A DNA stretch of 64,000 bases from PALSA-607 sp963737705 (GCA_963737705.1 CAVTTP010000003.1:434001-498000); one strand, 5' to 3'; numbered from the stretch's first letter, positions 25,073-34,605 are shown. The notes: a model not told the origin generated them from the sequence alone. Translations and numbers: made by a program.

Positions 25073-26350
25073 ATGACGTTGCTCGCCGGAACGTGGGATG
25101 CACCGGGCATGCGCCGCAGCGTGACCTCCGCGCTTGGTCGGGACAGGCAGCCGCGGTGGGTGCATCGACTTGTCACGCAGATTCTCGATGTCTACCCGAC
25201 CGCCCCGCGCGACAGCCCCCGTGAGCTCGCTGAGGTCGTGGAGGGGCTGCCCGCCTGGCTCGTGGGGGAGCAGTCGAGTCGCCCGCCGCATGTGAGGCAT
25301 TGGGTGACCGAACCGACGGCCATGGGCACCATGCTGTGGCCGGTCATCGAGCTTCCACACATTGGTGCACTGTCTAGGTTGCTCGATGTCGACGCTGGCG
25401 AGTTGGAGTGGTTCGCCGATACTCGCGGTCTTGAGAGACACGTCGGTGTGCCGCTGCGCCATTACCGGTGGGCGGTGCTGCCGAAGCGCTCCGGTGTGCG
25501 CGTAGTGGCCGCACCCAAGCCGCGATTGAAAGAGATTCAGCGTCGCCTGTTGCGCCACGTCCTGGCGAAGGTTCCGGTGCATCCGCTGGCACACGGTGGC
25601 GTGCCGGGACGATCGGTGCGGACGGCGCTCCTGCCGCACGCGGACTCGCGCGTGGTGATCCGCGCGGATCTGGAAGCCTTCTTCAGTTCGATCAGCGCGT
25701 CGCGGATCTACGGCGTCTTGCGCATAGCGGGATACCCCGAGGCGGTGGCGTATACGATTACCGGTTTGTGCACGACCGTTGTTCCCCGCTCCGTGTGGTC
25801 GGCGATTCCCGTACCGGACGACTTCGCTCGCCATCGCAGACTCGGCCAACTGCTCGCCGTCCCTCACCTTCCGCAAGGGGCGCCGACGTCTCCTGCGCTC
25901 GCGAACCTGGTCGCCTTCTCGTTGGACCGCCGCCTTGCCGGCCTCGCCCGCGCGTTCGACGCGAAGTACACCCGCTACGTCGACGACCTGACATTCAGCG
26001 GGGGTGGCAGGCTGCGCAACGCGCGCAGCGTGTTCCTGGACGCAGTAGCGGACATCGTGCGAGACGAAGGATTCAAGCTCGTTGAAGCTAAGACGTCGGT
26101 GCTCGGATCCGCAGGTAGACAACAGCTACTCGGAGCGGTCATCAACGACCACCCAACATTAAGTCGACCGGAGCGGGATGCCTTGCGCGCACTTCTGCAC
26201 AATTGCGCGACGCTCGGTTGGCGTTCGCAGGCTCGCGGCCGCGAGCAATTTGCCGAACACGTTCTCGGCCGTATCGGTCACGTCGCGGGCCTGGACCCGG
26301 CATTCGGACGGAAGCTTCGCGCCTCGTACGACGCGATCGACTGGAGCTAG
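25073..26350 (+). CDS. retron-like reverse transcriptase
   Basis: The RT has 425 residues from ATG 25073, which has GGAG five bases upstream. ATGs at 25037 and 25007 are alternatives, but the latter lies inside the RNA. Visible RT blocks are KPRLKEIQRRLLRHVL, VIRADLEAFFSSI (catalytic D199), LPQGAPTSPALANLV, YTRYVDDLTFSG (D304, D305) and a retron-type thumb (LRALLHNC, LGRIGHVAGLDP). An N-terminal extension of about 90 residues recalls myxobacterial retron RTs. The NAxxH motif is reduced to its histidine (H189), and VTG is LLG (352-354). It would reverse-transcribe the upstream RNA. No effector domain is fused. Confidence 0.85.
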   Translation: MTLLAGTWDAPGMRRSVTSALGRDRQPRWVHRLVTQILDVYPTAPRDSPRELAEVVEGLPAWLVGEQSSRPPHVRHWVTEPTAMGTMLWPVIELPHIGALSRLLDVDAGELEWFADTRGLERHVGVPLRHYRWAVLPKRSGVRVVAAPKPRLKEIQRRLLRHVLAKVPVHPLAHGGVPGRSVRTALLPHADSRVVIRADLEAFFSSISASRIYGVLRIAGYPEAVAYTITGLCTTVVPRSVWSAIPVPDDFARHRRLGQLLAVPHLPQGAPTSPALANLVAFSLDRRLAGLARAFDAKYTRYVDDLTFSGGGRLRNARSVFLDAVADIVRDEGFKLVEAKTSVLGSAGRQQLLGAVINDHPTLSRPERDALRALLHNCATLGWRSQARGREQFAEHVLGRIGHVAGLDPAFGRKLRASYDAIDWS

Positions 26351-26359
26351 TGCCGCCGG

Positions 26360-27598
26360 TCACCGCCGACGTCCGACCTTGACACCGATCGCTACCCCGA
26401 TGGCGACGACAACAAGACCGGCGATGATGACAGTGAGGTCGTCTGCGTTTCCGAGACCACCGACAATCATGAGCACGCCTGCACCGACGAACGTGGCGGC
26501 GAGAAGGTAGCCCAACCATCGCCATTGCGAGAGTGGTCGGACGAGCGGTGCGGCGAGGCCGGGCAGCTTTCGCCGGAACTCCACGGCTAGTGCGACCCGC
26601 GACAGAATGGCGCCGCTTATGGCGACCGGCACTGTCGATGGTCGCGCCGTGGTGGGCACGAATGCGCCGACGATGATCACTGTCACTGCGACCACTTCGC
26701 ACAGCACTGCAACGCCGATGAGCCCGCGGCGGATCGTCCTGAAGAGATGTGTTCGGACGTCGCGATCTAGCGTCGACACGAATCGAGCCACGAAGACTGC
26801 TGGCAACGCGAGAAGTACCACGGGGACGAATCGAGCGGCTGGGTTGCCTGAGTGCGCTGTCGCGCGAAGCACGGTGACGCACAGGATGCAAACGGCGTAC
26901 GCGGTTCGCGCAAGGAAGATCCGCAGGACCGCGTCGATGCCCTGACGATGCGCCTGCGATCGAGGGTCGACGCGGGTCGCAGTCGCAAGGCCCGATGCGG
27001 CGGCAGAAAGCCCGGCGGGATTCAGAAGGTTCGAGCGTTTCAGCTCGCTACGAGCCAGGCCAGCGTGGGCTTCCGCGTCCTGGGGATTCAGCGCGAGCGC
27101 ACGCCGATAGCGATGCGTGGCAAGGTCTTGATTGCCTTTCGACGCTGCAACGCCCGCCGCGATCACCCAGGCGCGACTGTCGTTCGGCCCCAACTCCAAA
27201 GTGCGCGACGCTGCGGCCTCAGCTTGATCGTGCAACTTGACAGCGGAAGACGCGCCCGCGACACGGGCATGCGTCTGCCAAGCGAACGGCTCACATCGAA
27301 CGCACTCGATGGCCGCATCAAGAGCCTGCGGGTGCCGGCCCAGGGACGTGAGTGCGATGCTCCGCAACCGATGAGGCCACTCGCTGTCCGGCGCCAGGGC
27401 GACCGCGCGGCTGGCGGCGTCGAGTGCTTTTGCGTCATCGTCAAGGCCAAGGAGTGCCTGCGCGAGCAAACACCAGCTTTCGACATTGTCCGGCTCGTTG
27501 GCGGTGGTGCGGCGGGCAAGTGCTGCCGCCTCGTCGAACCTGCGCAGATCGCACAGCATGCGAATGTGCTCAAGTGCGTTCGCTTGCGTATCGGTCAT
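26360..27598 (-). CDS. TPR-repeat membrane protein
   Basis: The 412-residue protein has N-terminal tetratricopeptide repeats (about 1-200, for example AWVIAAGVAASKGNQDLATH) and a C-terminal half with about five transmembrane segments ending in a basic tail. The start ATG 27598 overlaps the ATPase stop (ATGA), so the two proteins are made together and may form a membrane-bound complex. Its 3' end is 9 bases from the end of the RT gene, which converges on it. The function is unknown. Confidence 0.8.
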   Translation of the reverse strand: MTDTQANALEHIRMLCDLRRFDEAAALARRTTANEPDNVESWCLLAQALLGLDDDAKALDAASRAVALAPDSEWPHRLRSIALTSLGRHPQALDAAIECVRCEPFAWQTHARVAGASSAVKLHDQAEAAASRTLELGPNDSRAWVIAAGVAASKGNQDLATHRYRRALALNPQDAEAHAGLARSELKRSNLLNPAGLSAAASGLATATRVDPRSQAHRQGIDAVLRIFLARTAYAVCILCVTVLRATAHSGNPAARFVPVVLLALPAVFVARFVSTLDRDVRTHLFRTIRRGLIGVAVLCEVVAVTVIIVGAFVPTTARPSTVPVAISGAILSRVALAVEFRRKLPGLAAPLVRPLSQWRWLGYLLAATFVGAGVLMIVGGLGNADDLTVIIAGLVVVAIGVAIGVKVGRRR

Positions 27599-28785
27599 CG
27601 ACGTCGCCGGCGCAGGTACGCGAGGAGGTCGTCGTAGATGCCGCCCTCGTTCGCGAACTCCGCGACGTTGCGCGCGGTGTCTAACCACGGTCCGATCGAA
27701 GGCCGGACGTCGCGAACTGCGGCTTCGAGGTCCGCTTGGCCGATCATGCGGACGTGCCCGCTGCGAGCAGAGTCAATGAGGGCAGTTTCGGCCGCAGACT
27801 CGCACACGTAAGCCAGATCAGCACCGGAGTAGCCATCCGTCTGCTTGGCGAGCTTTCCCGGGTCGACGCCTGCAATCGGGCGTGAACGAAGGTGGTAGCG
27901 CAGGATCGATTCGCGGGCCGCTTCGTCAGGTGGGAGCACGAGCACCATGCGATCGAAGCGACCAGGCCTGCGCAGCGCGACGTCCACGTCCCAGGGGTGG
28001 TTTGTCGCACCGAGAACGTAGACGCCCTCGTTCGCCGCAGCCATGCCGTCCATCTCTGTAAGGAGCTGGTTGACGCTGCCGCGAGCCGCACTGTTTCGCA
28101 TCTGGCTACGCTTCTGGCCGATCGCATCGACTTCGTCGAGAAACACCACGCACGGCGCGTTCGCACGAGCGACCTCGAACAGCGAATGGATATTCCGCTC
28201 GCTCTGTCCGATGTACATGTCGAGGATGTCCGCGAGAGACACTGAGATGAAGCGCGCATTGATCTCACCGGCAAGAGCGCGTGCGATGAAGGTCTTGCCG
28301 CACCCTGGCGGCCCGTACAAAAGCAGGCCGCCTCGCAACGACTTGCCGTACAGCTTCACAAGTTCAGGGTTACGAAGCGGTGCGAGTACGGCTGCTTCCA
28401 GCCGCGCTTTCACCTCAGTCATACCGCCGACGTCGGCGAGCCGGACACCGACCTGCTCCACGTCGAACAGGCCGGTTGACGAATCTTCGGCGCCCGAGTC
28501 GACGAACATTGGTGGAGCGATATCCGCGAGCTCTGCGTCGAGTTGCCGGAGGGTGTCGGACTCAGTCGCTGGCGCTGAGGGCGCTGGTTGAGCACCGCCG
28601 GTGATAATCGCGAGTGCTCCTGCGTGGGTGGGCTCTCGCTGCAAGACCGCCGCGGCTTGCCGCACTGCCTCGTCCCGCTCGCCCGCACGCCCGAGCATGT
28701 CGGCGTAGTGCATTCTCAGCGGGACGTCGTCGGGGGCGGCGTCGACCGCCGCCTTCAGGCTCTGCAGCAAAGGGTCCGTATCCAC
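27595..28785 (-). CDS. Cdc48/SpoVK-like AAA ATPase
   Basis: The 396-residue protein has a short N-terminal TPR-like helical region (about 1-60) and one AAA module: Walker A LLYGPPGCGKTF, Walker B CVVFLDEVDAIG, sensor VLGATNHPWDVD, and arginine finger region RRPGRFDRMV. It probably remodels or extracts protein substrates as a hexamer. I chose GTG 28785 because the upstream frame is Arg-rich and unconserved in character. The TPR membrane protein is co-translated and may be its adaptor. Bases 28786-28924 hold no gene. Confidence 0.85.
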   Translation of the reverse strand: MDTDPLLQSLKAAVDAAPDDVPLRMHYADMLGRAGERDEAVRQAAAVLQREPTHAGALAIITGGAQPAPSAPATESDTLRQLDAELADIAPPMFVDSGAEDSSTGLFDVEQVGVRLADVGGMTEVKARLEAAVLAPLRNPELVKLYGKSLRGGLLLYGPPGCGKTFIARALAGEINARFISVSLADILDMYIGQSERNIHSLFEVARANAPCVVFLDEVDAIGQKRSQMRNSAARGSVNQLLTEMDGMAAANEGVYVLGATNHPWDVDVALRRPGRFDRMVLVLPPDEAARESILRYHLRSRPIAGVDPGKLAKQTDGYSGADLAYVCESAAETALIDSARSGHVRMIGQADLEAAVRDVRPSIGPWLDTARNVAEFANEGGIYDDLLAYLRRRRR

Positions 28786-28924
28786 GGAGTCTCTATCGGA
28801 ACCCTCGGTCGCATCCTTCAGGCAAAACTGGTCCCTGGCTAATAGTGGTGGTCGGGGTGCTTCGCTGTCCCGGTGGCGCCGAGGTCGTCGGAACGGCCGG
28901 CGTCGATGCGCGGCGCCTAGAACC

Positions 28925-30943
28925 TCAGCTCGGCACCAGCGGTTGCTGGCTCTCTTGTTGGAGCCGCACCGAGGCACTCGGCTCGTAGCCTGTCTTCCAC
29001 AGGTTCGCCATCAAGATCAGCAGATCGCACGCATGCGCGTGATCGATGCTGACGAGATGCTTCCTCATCAAGTACTGCAAGAGCTCGCGCCGCATTGCGT
29101 TGCTACTGCTGAAAGTCATCGACTCCGCGTGCCTGCGATAACGGTGTGCCTCCAGCGGCAGGATGTCGGACGTGTAGCCGGCGAGTGCGAGTCGCACGTG
29201 CAGGTCCCAGTCTTCGAACGCGGGTAGCCCGACGTCGTAGCCGCCGATCGCCATCAATGCGTCGCGTCGGAACAGCGCAGTCGCGCGTACGTGCGTATTC
29301 ACTACCAGGCTCAGATGCGGCACATACCCGGCCGGCACGTGGGTGTAGTCGAGGAGGCCGAAATAGCGGAGGTAGCCGGCGACGTATCCGAGGTCGGGGT
29401 TGCGTCTCAACGCATCGACCGCCTGAGCGAGAAATCCTTCGGACAGCAAGTCATCGGAATCCAGCGGCACGATGTAGCGGCCAGATGCGGCTGCGATGCC
29501 AGCGTTGCGTGCCGCAGACAAGCCCGCGTTAGTCTGCCGCACCTTTGTCACGCCGGTCAGCTTGTCGAAGATCTCGATCGTCTCCTGATCGGTCGAGCCG
29601 TCGTCGACGACCACGATCTCAACATGCGGGTATCCGGCGGAGTGCACCGACTCGATCGCACCGAGCACAAAACGCCCCTGGTTGAACAAGGGGATGACAA
29701 TGGAGACGAGCTCGTCGGCCGCAACGAGTGGCAGCTCGGCAGGGGAGTTCCATGGAACATACGACGCATAGGTAAGTGCTATTGCGTCTGCCATCTGCCG
29801 TGGCTGGTAGTTCGCCCCGACCCGCATCGCACCGCCACGCGACAGCGCGGTGGCCAGTTGAGGATCGGCGATGTTGTCGAGCAATGCCGTCGCCAACGCA
29901 ACAGCATCGTTCGCCGGCACGACAGCCGCGCTGACCTGTGGCTCGACGAATGCTGCGGCGGCACTTCCGTCACGTACCACCACCGCGCAGCTGTGCGCCA
30001 TGGCGAGAACGACGCCGCCGACCGCATCAGCTGTCGCACTCGCGATCACGCACTGGTGCCCGGCCATCGGCACTGGATTGCGTGCGTCCGTCAACGGGCC
30101 GACGAACGTCACAGCATCGCGTAATTTACTGCCGAGCCGACGTTGACATGACTCCCAGTACGAACGACCGAACGGGTCGGACGGCGTGTCGTCACCAGCC
30201 ACGATGAACCGGGCCTGCGGCTCGTTTGCCAGCACGATCTGCGCAGCTTCGAGGAACGTGTCGATCCCCGACTCCGGCGTCACCTCGCCGAGGTGCCAAA
30301 TGGTCAGCACGGCGCCGACATTAGGGATGCGCAATGTCGGAATACCGCGCGGCCCGGGCACGAAGGGCGCTACCTGCACCGGAGCGCGTGTCACACCAAA
30401 CGCCGCGTCACCCAAACCAAAGGCACGCGGTTTGGTGTCGGTGAGCAGCGCGTCGGCATGAGCGAGGACGTAGTCGCGAGCGAACGAATCAATCGAGTGT
30501 TCCAACGTCAACGACGCTTCACGCGGCATGCCTGGCGCAAGTTCGAACTCCGCGCCCATCCGCACGACGAGCGCGGTATTAACGAACTCACCGAGAAGTC
30601 GCTTCGCCCGGACGGCGGTGAGTGCCTCGCCGTTGACCGAGCTGAACTCGACGACATCGAACGGCTCGTTCGCGCTGAGCCGTTGCAAGGTGTCGTACAC
30701 GAGGTCGGAATAGGCATGTTGATCTGTGAAGTACCGATGCGCGGGCCGGCTGTCTCGCACCCGCGTCCACTGCGGCCCGTGGCCGGCAGCAAGAGCGCGA
30801 GCCCAATGCGCGGCGAGGCTCTCGCTGATGAGGTGTACGTCGTGTCCCGCTTCGCTTAGCGCACACGCGATTGAGAACGCTCGAGCTCCTGGACCGGTTA
30901 GTCGGCTGTGTGCGAGGTCTCGGCACACAAAGGCGACCCGCAC
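28925..30943 (-). CDS. two-domain glycosyltransferase (GT4-like plus GT2)
   Basis: The 672-residue protein has an N-terminal GT-B glycosyltransferase like family 4 (VRVAFVCRDLAHSRLTGPG, then LTIWHLGEVTPESGIDTF) and a C-terminal GT-A family 2 domain (VSIVIPLFNQGRFVLGAI, VVVDDGSTD, PLDSDDLLSEGF). Two transferases in one chain suggest successive sugar additions to a cell-surface polymer. GTG 30943 is chosen because GGGAGG lies about five bases upstream. A GTG at 30949 would overlap that site. Confidence 0.88.
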   Translation of the reverse strand: MRVAFVCRDLAHSRLTGPGARAFSIACALSEAGHDVHLISESLAAHWARALAAGHGPQWTRVRDSRPAHRYFTDQHAYSDLVYDTLQRLSANEPFDVVEFSSVNGEALTAVRAKRLLGEFVNTALVVRMGAEFELAPGMPREASLTLEHSIDSFARDYVLAHADALLTDTKPRAFGLGDAAFGVTRAPVQVAPFVPGPRGIPTLRIPNVGAVLTIWHLGEVTPESGIDTFLEAAQIVLANEPQARFIVAGDDTPSDPFGRSYWESCQRRLGSKLRDAVTFVGPLTDARNPVPMAGHQCVIASATADAVGGVVLAMAHSCAVVVRDGSAAAAFVEPQVSAAVVPANDAVALATALLDNIADPQLATALSRGGAMRVGANYQPRQMADAIALTYASYVPWNSPAELPLVAADELVSIVIPLFNQGRFVLGAIESVHSAGYPHVEIVVVDDGSTDQETIEIFDKLTGVTKVRQTNAGLSAARNAGIAAASGRYIVPLDSDDLLSEGFLAQAVDALRRNPDLGYVAGYLRYFGLLDYTHVPAGYVPHLSLVVNTHVRATALFRRDALMAIGGYDVGLPAFEDWDLHVRLALAGYTSDILPLEAHRYRRHAESMTFSSSNAMRRELLQYLMRKHLVSIDHAHACDLLILMANLWKTGYEPSASVRLQQESQQPLVPS

Positions 30944-31390
30944 CGACACCTCCCGTCGCGATGTCCACACCAGCGAGCAAATGTCGCGTTTGACATAGAA
31001 CCGCCGGTGGTATTTGTTTGCATGATCGCCGGTTTCTGCCTCGGTGCACAGCAATATGTACAGCTGCTGACTTTGGTACCCGCGGCGTGGTCCATCCACG
31101 CGCATTTGGCCCCCGCAATTCTGACCGTCGCCTGAGTGGCTCTGGCTACGTGTGCCTAGTCACCCGTATCTCCGGCGATCGGCAGCAGCGTCGTTGGCGG
31201 GCACGAAAGGACATGAAAGGACGCCGGCAGTGGTACGGGGGAGAACCTCTGCCGGCGTCTCTTTCCACGATATCGCGCGGAATCGACGGCGGGAGGCGTT
31301 CCGAAATGTCCGTCCTTTCGGGCTCGGGACGTTCGGTGCAGTTCCGCTTCCACCCTCAGGTGTCGCCAGGCGTCACTAGGCTCAGGTTTC
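30944..31390. other. 447-base intergenic region between divergent genes
   Basis: No convincing gene is seen here. It holds a strong hairpin at 31216-31264, a smaller hairpin CCGAAA/TTTCGG near 31300, a direct repeat GAAAGGAC (two copies, 10 bases apart, just left of the large hairpin), and the TAGGCT -10 box (31377-31382) of the MetE-like gene. A small RNA or a structured leader could lie here. Confidence 0.5.
31216..31264. terminator. strong terminator-like hairpin
   Basis: GACGCCGGCAG (31220-31230) and CTGCCGGCGTC (31249-31259) pair perfectly around an 18-base loop. Flanking AAAG and CTTT extend the stem with one bulged base. The rightward strand ends in TCTTT, and the leftward strand ends in a similar CTTTC, so it could work in both directions. 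Its place between two divergent promoters is odd for a gene terminator and hints at a short RNA ending here. Confidence 0.5.
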
Positions 31391-32416
31391 GTGTCGAACC
31401 CGCTTCCCTGGCCGTCCGGATCAGCCACCGGCGTGGGGTCCTTGCCGGGCGTCGATCCTGACGAGGCGATGCGCGTCGTGACGGGCGAGCTCGACACGTT
31501 TCCGCACCTCATCGAGCTGCCGGCGGCCGGTGTGGGCGCCGACATGATCGGTCGTGGCGCGGCGCATCTGGTCGGCCTGCACGTCGACGTCCAGCCGTCG
31601 GGGTGGCGTTTCGCCGCACATGAGGGCGGCGACGAACGGCGGGCGCGCAGCATGCTCGCGCGCGATTTAGACGTCCTCGAAGAACACACGCAGGGCTACG
31701 TCGGTCCGCTGAAGCTGCAGGTGGTCGGGCCGTGGACGCTCGCCTCTTCCCTGGAGCTCCACTACGGCGACAAAGCCCTCGCCGATATCGGTGCCGTCCG
31801 CGACATCACCGAAGCACTGGCGGAAGGTATTGCTGACGTCGCGAGGGACGTCGGTAAGCGGGTCCCCGGCGCCGCAATCGTCGTCCAGTTTGATGAGCCC
31901 TTGATTGCCGCAGTGTTGCTTGGCCGCGTACCGACGGCGAGTGGCTTCGGCACCCTGCGCATCGTCGAACCGCCGACTGTGATCGAGCGCCTGAAAGTGG
32001 TGGTGGGTGCAGTGACGGCCGCGGGTGCAACAGCTATCGCGCACTGCTGTGACGCGTCACCACCAGTCGGGCTTTTCGTCGAAGCGGGCATGCGTGCGGT
32101 CAGCCTCGACGCGACTGTCCTGACCGAGCGCGACGACGATGAGCTCGGCCACGCGGTTGAGTCCGGCGTCGCGCTGTTCCTCGGTCTCGTGCCGTCCCTC
32201 GACGTCGATCCGGTGCCTCGCATTAGTGAGATCGTCGCGCCCGCGCGACGGCTGTGGTCGCGGCTTGGCTTCGTGCCAGAGAACCTGACTCGCGATGTCG
32301 TGGTGACGCCGACCTGCGGGCTCGCCGGTTCGTCACCGACATGGCCGCGCAGTGCTTACCGCATGTGCCGTGAAGCTGCGATCGTCCTGCTCGAGGCCCC
32401 GGAGGAGAACTCGTGA
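31391..32416 (+). CDS. MetE-like (cobalamin-independent methionine synthase C-terminal-type) protein
   Basis: The 341-residue protein resembles the C-terminal catalytic domain of MetE/UROD-fold enzymes: ATGVGSLPGVDPDEAM, VVQFDEPLIAAVLLG, AIAHCCDASPP and VVTPTCGLAGSSP, where the last two hold candidate metal-binding His/Cys residues. It is half the usual MetE length and lacks the N-terminal domain. Proteins at this position before ligA are often annotated as methionine synthase, but the activity is unproven. The GTG start follows a TAGGCT box at 31377-31382. Confidence 0.75.
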   Translation: MSNPLPWPSGSATGVGSLPGVDPDEAMRVVTGELDTFPHLIELPAAGVGADMIGRGAAHLVGLHVDVQPSGWRFAAHEGGDERRARSMLARDLDVLEEHTQGYVGPLKLQVVGPWTLASSLELHYGDKALADIGAVRDITEALAEGIADVARDVGKRVPGAAIVVQFDEPLIAAVLLGRVPTASGFGTLRIVEPPTVIERLKVVVGAVTAAGATAIAHCCDASPPVGLFVEAGMRAVSLDATVLTERDDDELGHAVESGVALFLGLVPSLDVDPVPRISEIVAPARRLWSRLGFVPENLTRDVVVTPTCGLAGSSPTWPRSAYRMCREAAIVLLEAPEENS

Positions 32417-34539
32417 GCCGCCCGTCCGTGACGCGCCCATCCGTGAGCCAGCCAGAATCCGACGGTGTGCCGGTCGATGTCGCGCAACGCCACGCCGTCC
32501 TCGCTGCTGAACTCGACGATCATGCGTACCGGTATTACGTGCTCGATTCGCCGATCGTGTCTGATGCGCAGTACGACACCGCGATGCGCGAACTGACGGC
32601 GATCGAAGAGTCGTATCCGCAACTTCGCACTCCCGATTCGCCGACGCAGAAGGTTGCCGGCAGTTACTCGACGCAGTTCACTCCCGTCACCCACCTGCAG
32701 CGACTGCTCAGCCTCGACAACGTGTTCTCGTTCGATGAGCTCGAAACGTGGGCTGCCCGCACTGAACGAGATGCGGGCGAATCCGTCAGTTACTTGTGCG
32801 AGTTGAAGGTCGACGGGCTCGCGGTCGACCTCGTTTACGAGAAGGGTGTGCTGGTGCGCGGCGCTACGCGCGGCGATGGTTACACCGGCGAAGACATCAC
32901 CCCGAACATCCGCACGATCGCCGACATACCTCAAACTCTCATTGCCGGCGCCGGGGTGCCGGTGCCAGACCTGCTCGAGGTTCGCGGCGAGGTGTACTTT
33001 CCGGTCGCGAAGTTCGCTGATCTCAATGCAAGCTTGGTCGAGGCGGGCAAGGCGCCGTTCGCGAATCCGCGGAACGCCGCAGCAGGATCGCTTCGCCAGA
33101 AGGACCCGCGGGTGTCGGCCGGTCGGCCGTTGCGGATGGTCGTGCACGGCTTCGGTGCGGTGGGCGGGTTCACCCCCATCCGCCAATCGCAGGCGTATGA
33201 GGCATTCGCCGCATGGGGTCTCCCGACGAGTGATCGCGTTCGAGTTGTGCCCACGCTCGCCAAGGTCGAGGAGTTCATCGCCCACTACGGCGAACACCGT
33301 CACGACGTCGAGCACGAAATCGACGGGGTTGTGGTGAAGGTCGACGAGGTCTCGTTGCAACGCCGCCTCGGCACGACGTCCAGGGCGCCGCGATGGGCGA
33401 TCGCGTACAAGTACCCGCCGGAAGAAGTCACCACCAAACTGCTCGAGATCCGGGTGAATGTCGGCCGCACCGGCCGGGTCACCCCGTTTGGCGTCATGGA
33501 GCCCGTGAAGGTCTCCGGATCGACGGTCGAGAACGCCACGCTGCACAACGAGGACGAGATCAAGCGCAAGGGCGTGCTGATCGGCGACACCGTCGTGCTG
33601 CGCAAGGCCGGCGACGTCATCCCCGAGATCGTGGGTCCCGTGGTCGACCTGCGCGACGGCACCGAACGCGCGTTCATATTTCCGACCGTGTGCCCTGAGT
33701 GCGGCACACCGTTGTCTCGACCTGAGGGTGAGGCCGATACGCGTTGCCCGAATCAGCGCTCGTGCCCGGCGCAACTGCGCGAGCGGCTCTTCCACCTCGC
33801 TGGCCGCGGCGCGTTCGACATCGAAGTGCTCGGCTATGAAGCAGCCGCGGCACTGCTCGAGTCGGGTGTGATCGTCGACGAGGGCGATCTCTTTTCGTTG
33901 ACCAGCGCACAGCTCGCCGGCGTGCCGTTCTTCACCAAGCAGGACGGCACCCTAAAGGCGAACGCCGAGAAGCTGATCGAGAACCTCGACGCTGCGAAGG
34001 CCCGACCGCTGTGGCGAGTGCTCGTCGCACTGTCGATCCGACACGTCGGCCCGACTGCCGCGCAGGCGTTGGCCCGCGAGTTCGGTTCGCTCGACGCGAT
34101 TCGGGCAGCATCGCCCGGCGATTTGGCCGCCGCTGACGGGGTGGGTATGACGATCGCGCAATCAATCGGTGAGTGGTTCGGTGTCGACTGGCACGCGGAC
34201 ATCGTTCGCAAGTGGGCGGCTGCAGGCGTTCGGATGGCCGACGAGCGCACCGATGAAGGCCCGCTGCCACTTGCCGGCCTGACCCTTGTCGTTACGGGAT
34301 CGTTGACCGAGTGGAGTCGTGACTCCGCGACGGAGGCCATCCAGAACGCCGGTGGCAAGGTGGCCGGCTCGGTGTCGAAGAAGACCGACTTCGTGGTCGT
34401 TGGTGATAATCCGGGCTCTAAGTACGACAAGGCGCTGAGTCTCGCGGTGCCGGTGCTCGACGAAGCCGGCTTCCGGATCTTGCTCGACGATGGGCCGGAC
34501 GCCGCCCGTGCGGCCGCGGAGATTGCGCCGCCGGGCTAG
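32413..34539 (+). CDS. ligA: NAD-dependent DNA ligase LigA
   Basis: The 708-residue enzyme seals nicks in DNA using NAD. The order is: NAD-binding Ia region (YYVLDSPIVSDAQYD), adenylation domain with the lysine in CELKVDGLAVDLVYEKG, OB fold, four-cysteine zinc finger (CPECG and CPNQRSCP), helix-hairpin-helix region and C-terminal BRCT domain (LPLAGLTLVVTGSL). The length is normal. The GTG start overlaps the previous stop (GTGA). Confidence 0.96.
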   Translation: MSRPSVTRPSVSQPESDGVPVDVAQRHAVLAAELDDHAYRYYVLDSPIVSDAQYDTAMRELTAIEESYPQLRTPDSPTQKVAGSYSTQFTPVTHLQRLLSLDNVFSFDELETWAARTERDAGESVSYLCELKVDGLAVDLVYEKGVLVRGATRGDGYTGEDITPNIRTIADIPQTLIAGAGVPVPDLLEVRGEVYFPVAKFADLNASLVEAGKAPFANPRNAAAGSLRQKDPRVSAGRPLRMVVHGFGAVGGFTPIRQSQAYEAFAAWGLPTSDRVRVVPTLAKVEEFIAHYGEHRHDVEHEIDGVVVKVDEVSLQRRLGTTSRAPRWAIAYKYPPEEVTTKLLEIRVNVGRTGRVTPFGVMEPVKVSGSTVENATLHNEDEIKRKGVLIGDTVVLRKAGDVIPEIVGPVVDLRDGTERAFIFPTVCPECGTPLSRPEGEADTRCPNQRSCPAQLRERLFHLAGRGAFDIEVLGYEAAAALLESGVIVDEGDLFSLTSAQLAGVPFFTKQDGTLKANAEKLIENLDAAKARPLWRVLVALSIRHVGPTAAQALAREFGSLDAIRAASPGDLAAADGVGMTIAQSIGEWFGVDWHADIVRKWAAAGVRMADERTDEGPLPLAGLTLVVTGSLTEWSRDSATEAIQNAGGKVAGSVSKKTDFVVVGDNPGSKYDKALSLAVPVLDEAGFRILLDDGPDAARAAAEIAPPG

Positions 34540-34605
34540 CACGCACGGGCGCGGGCGCACCGGAATGGGCCACCTGCCGTATCCATTCGGCCACCCGTAT
34601 TGACG

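Noticed and set aside
31216..31264. A 6C-type small RNA on the minus strand
   Set aside because: One loop has five Cs, but a second C-loop hairpin is not found next to it.
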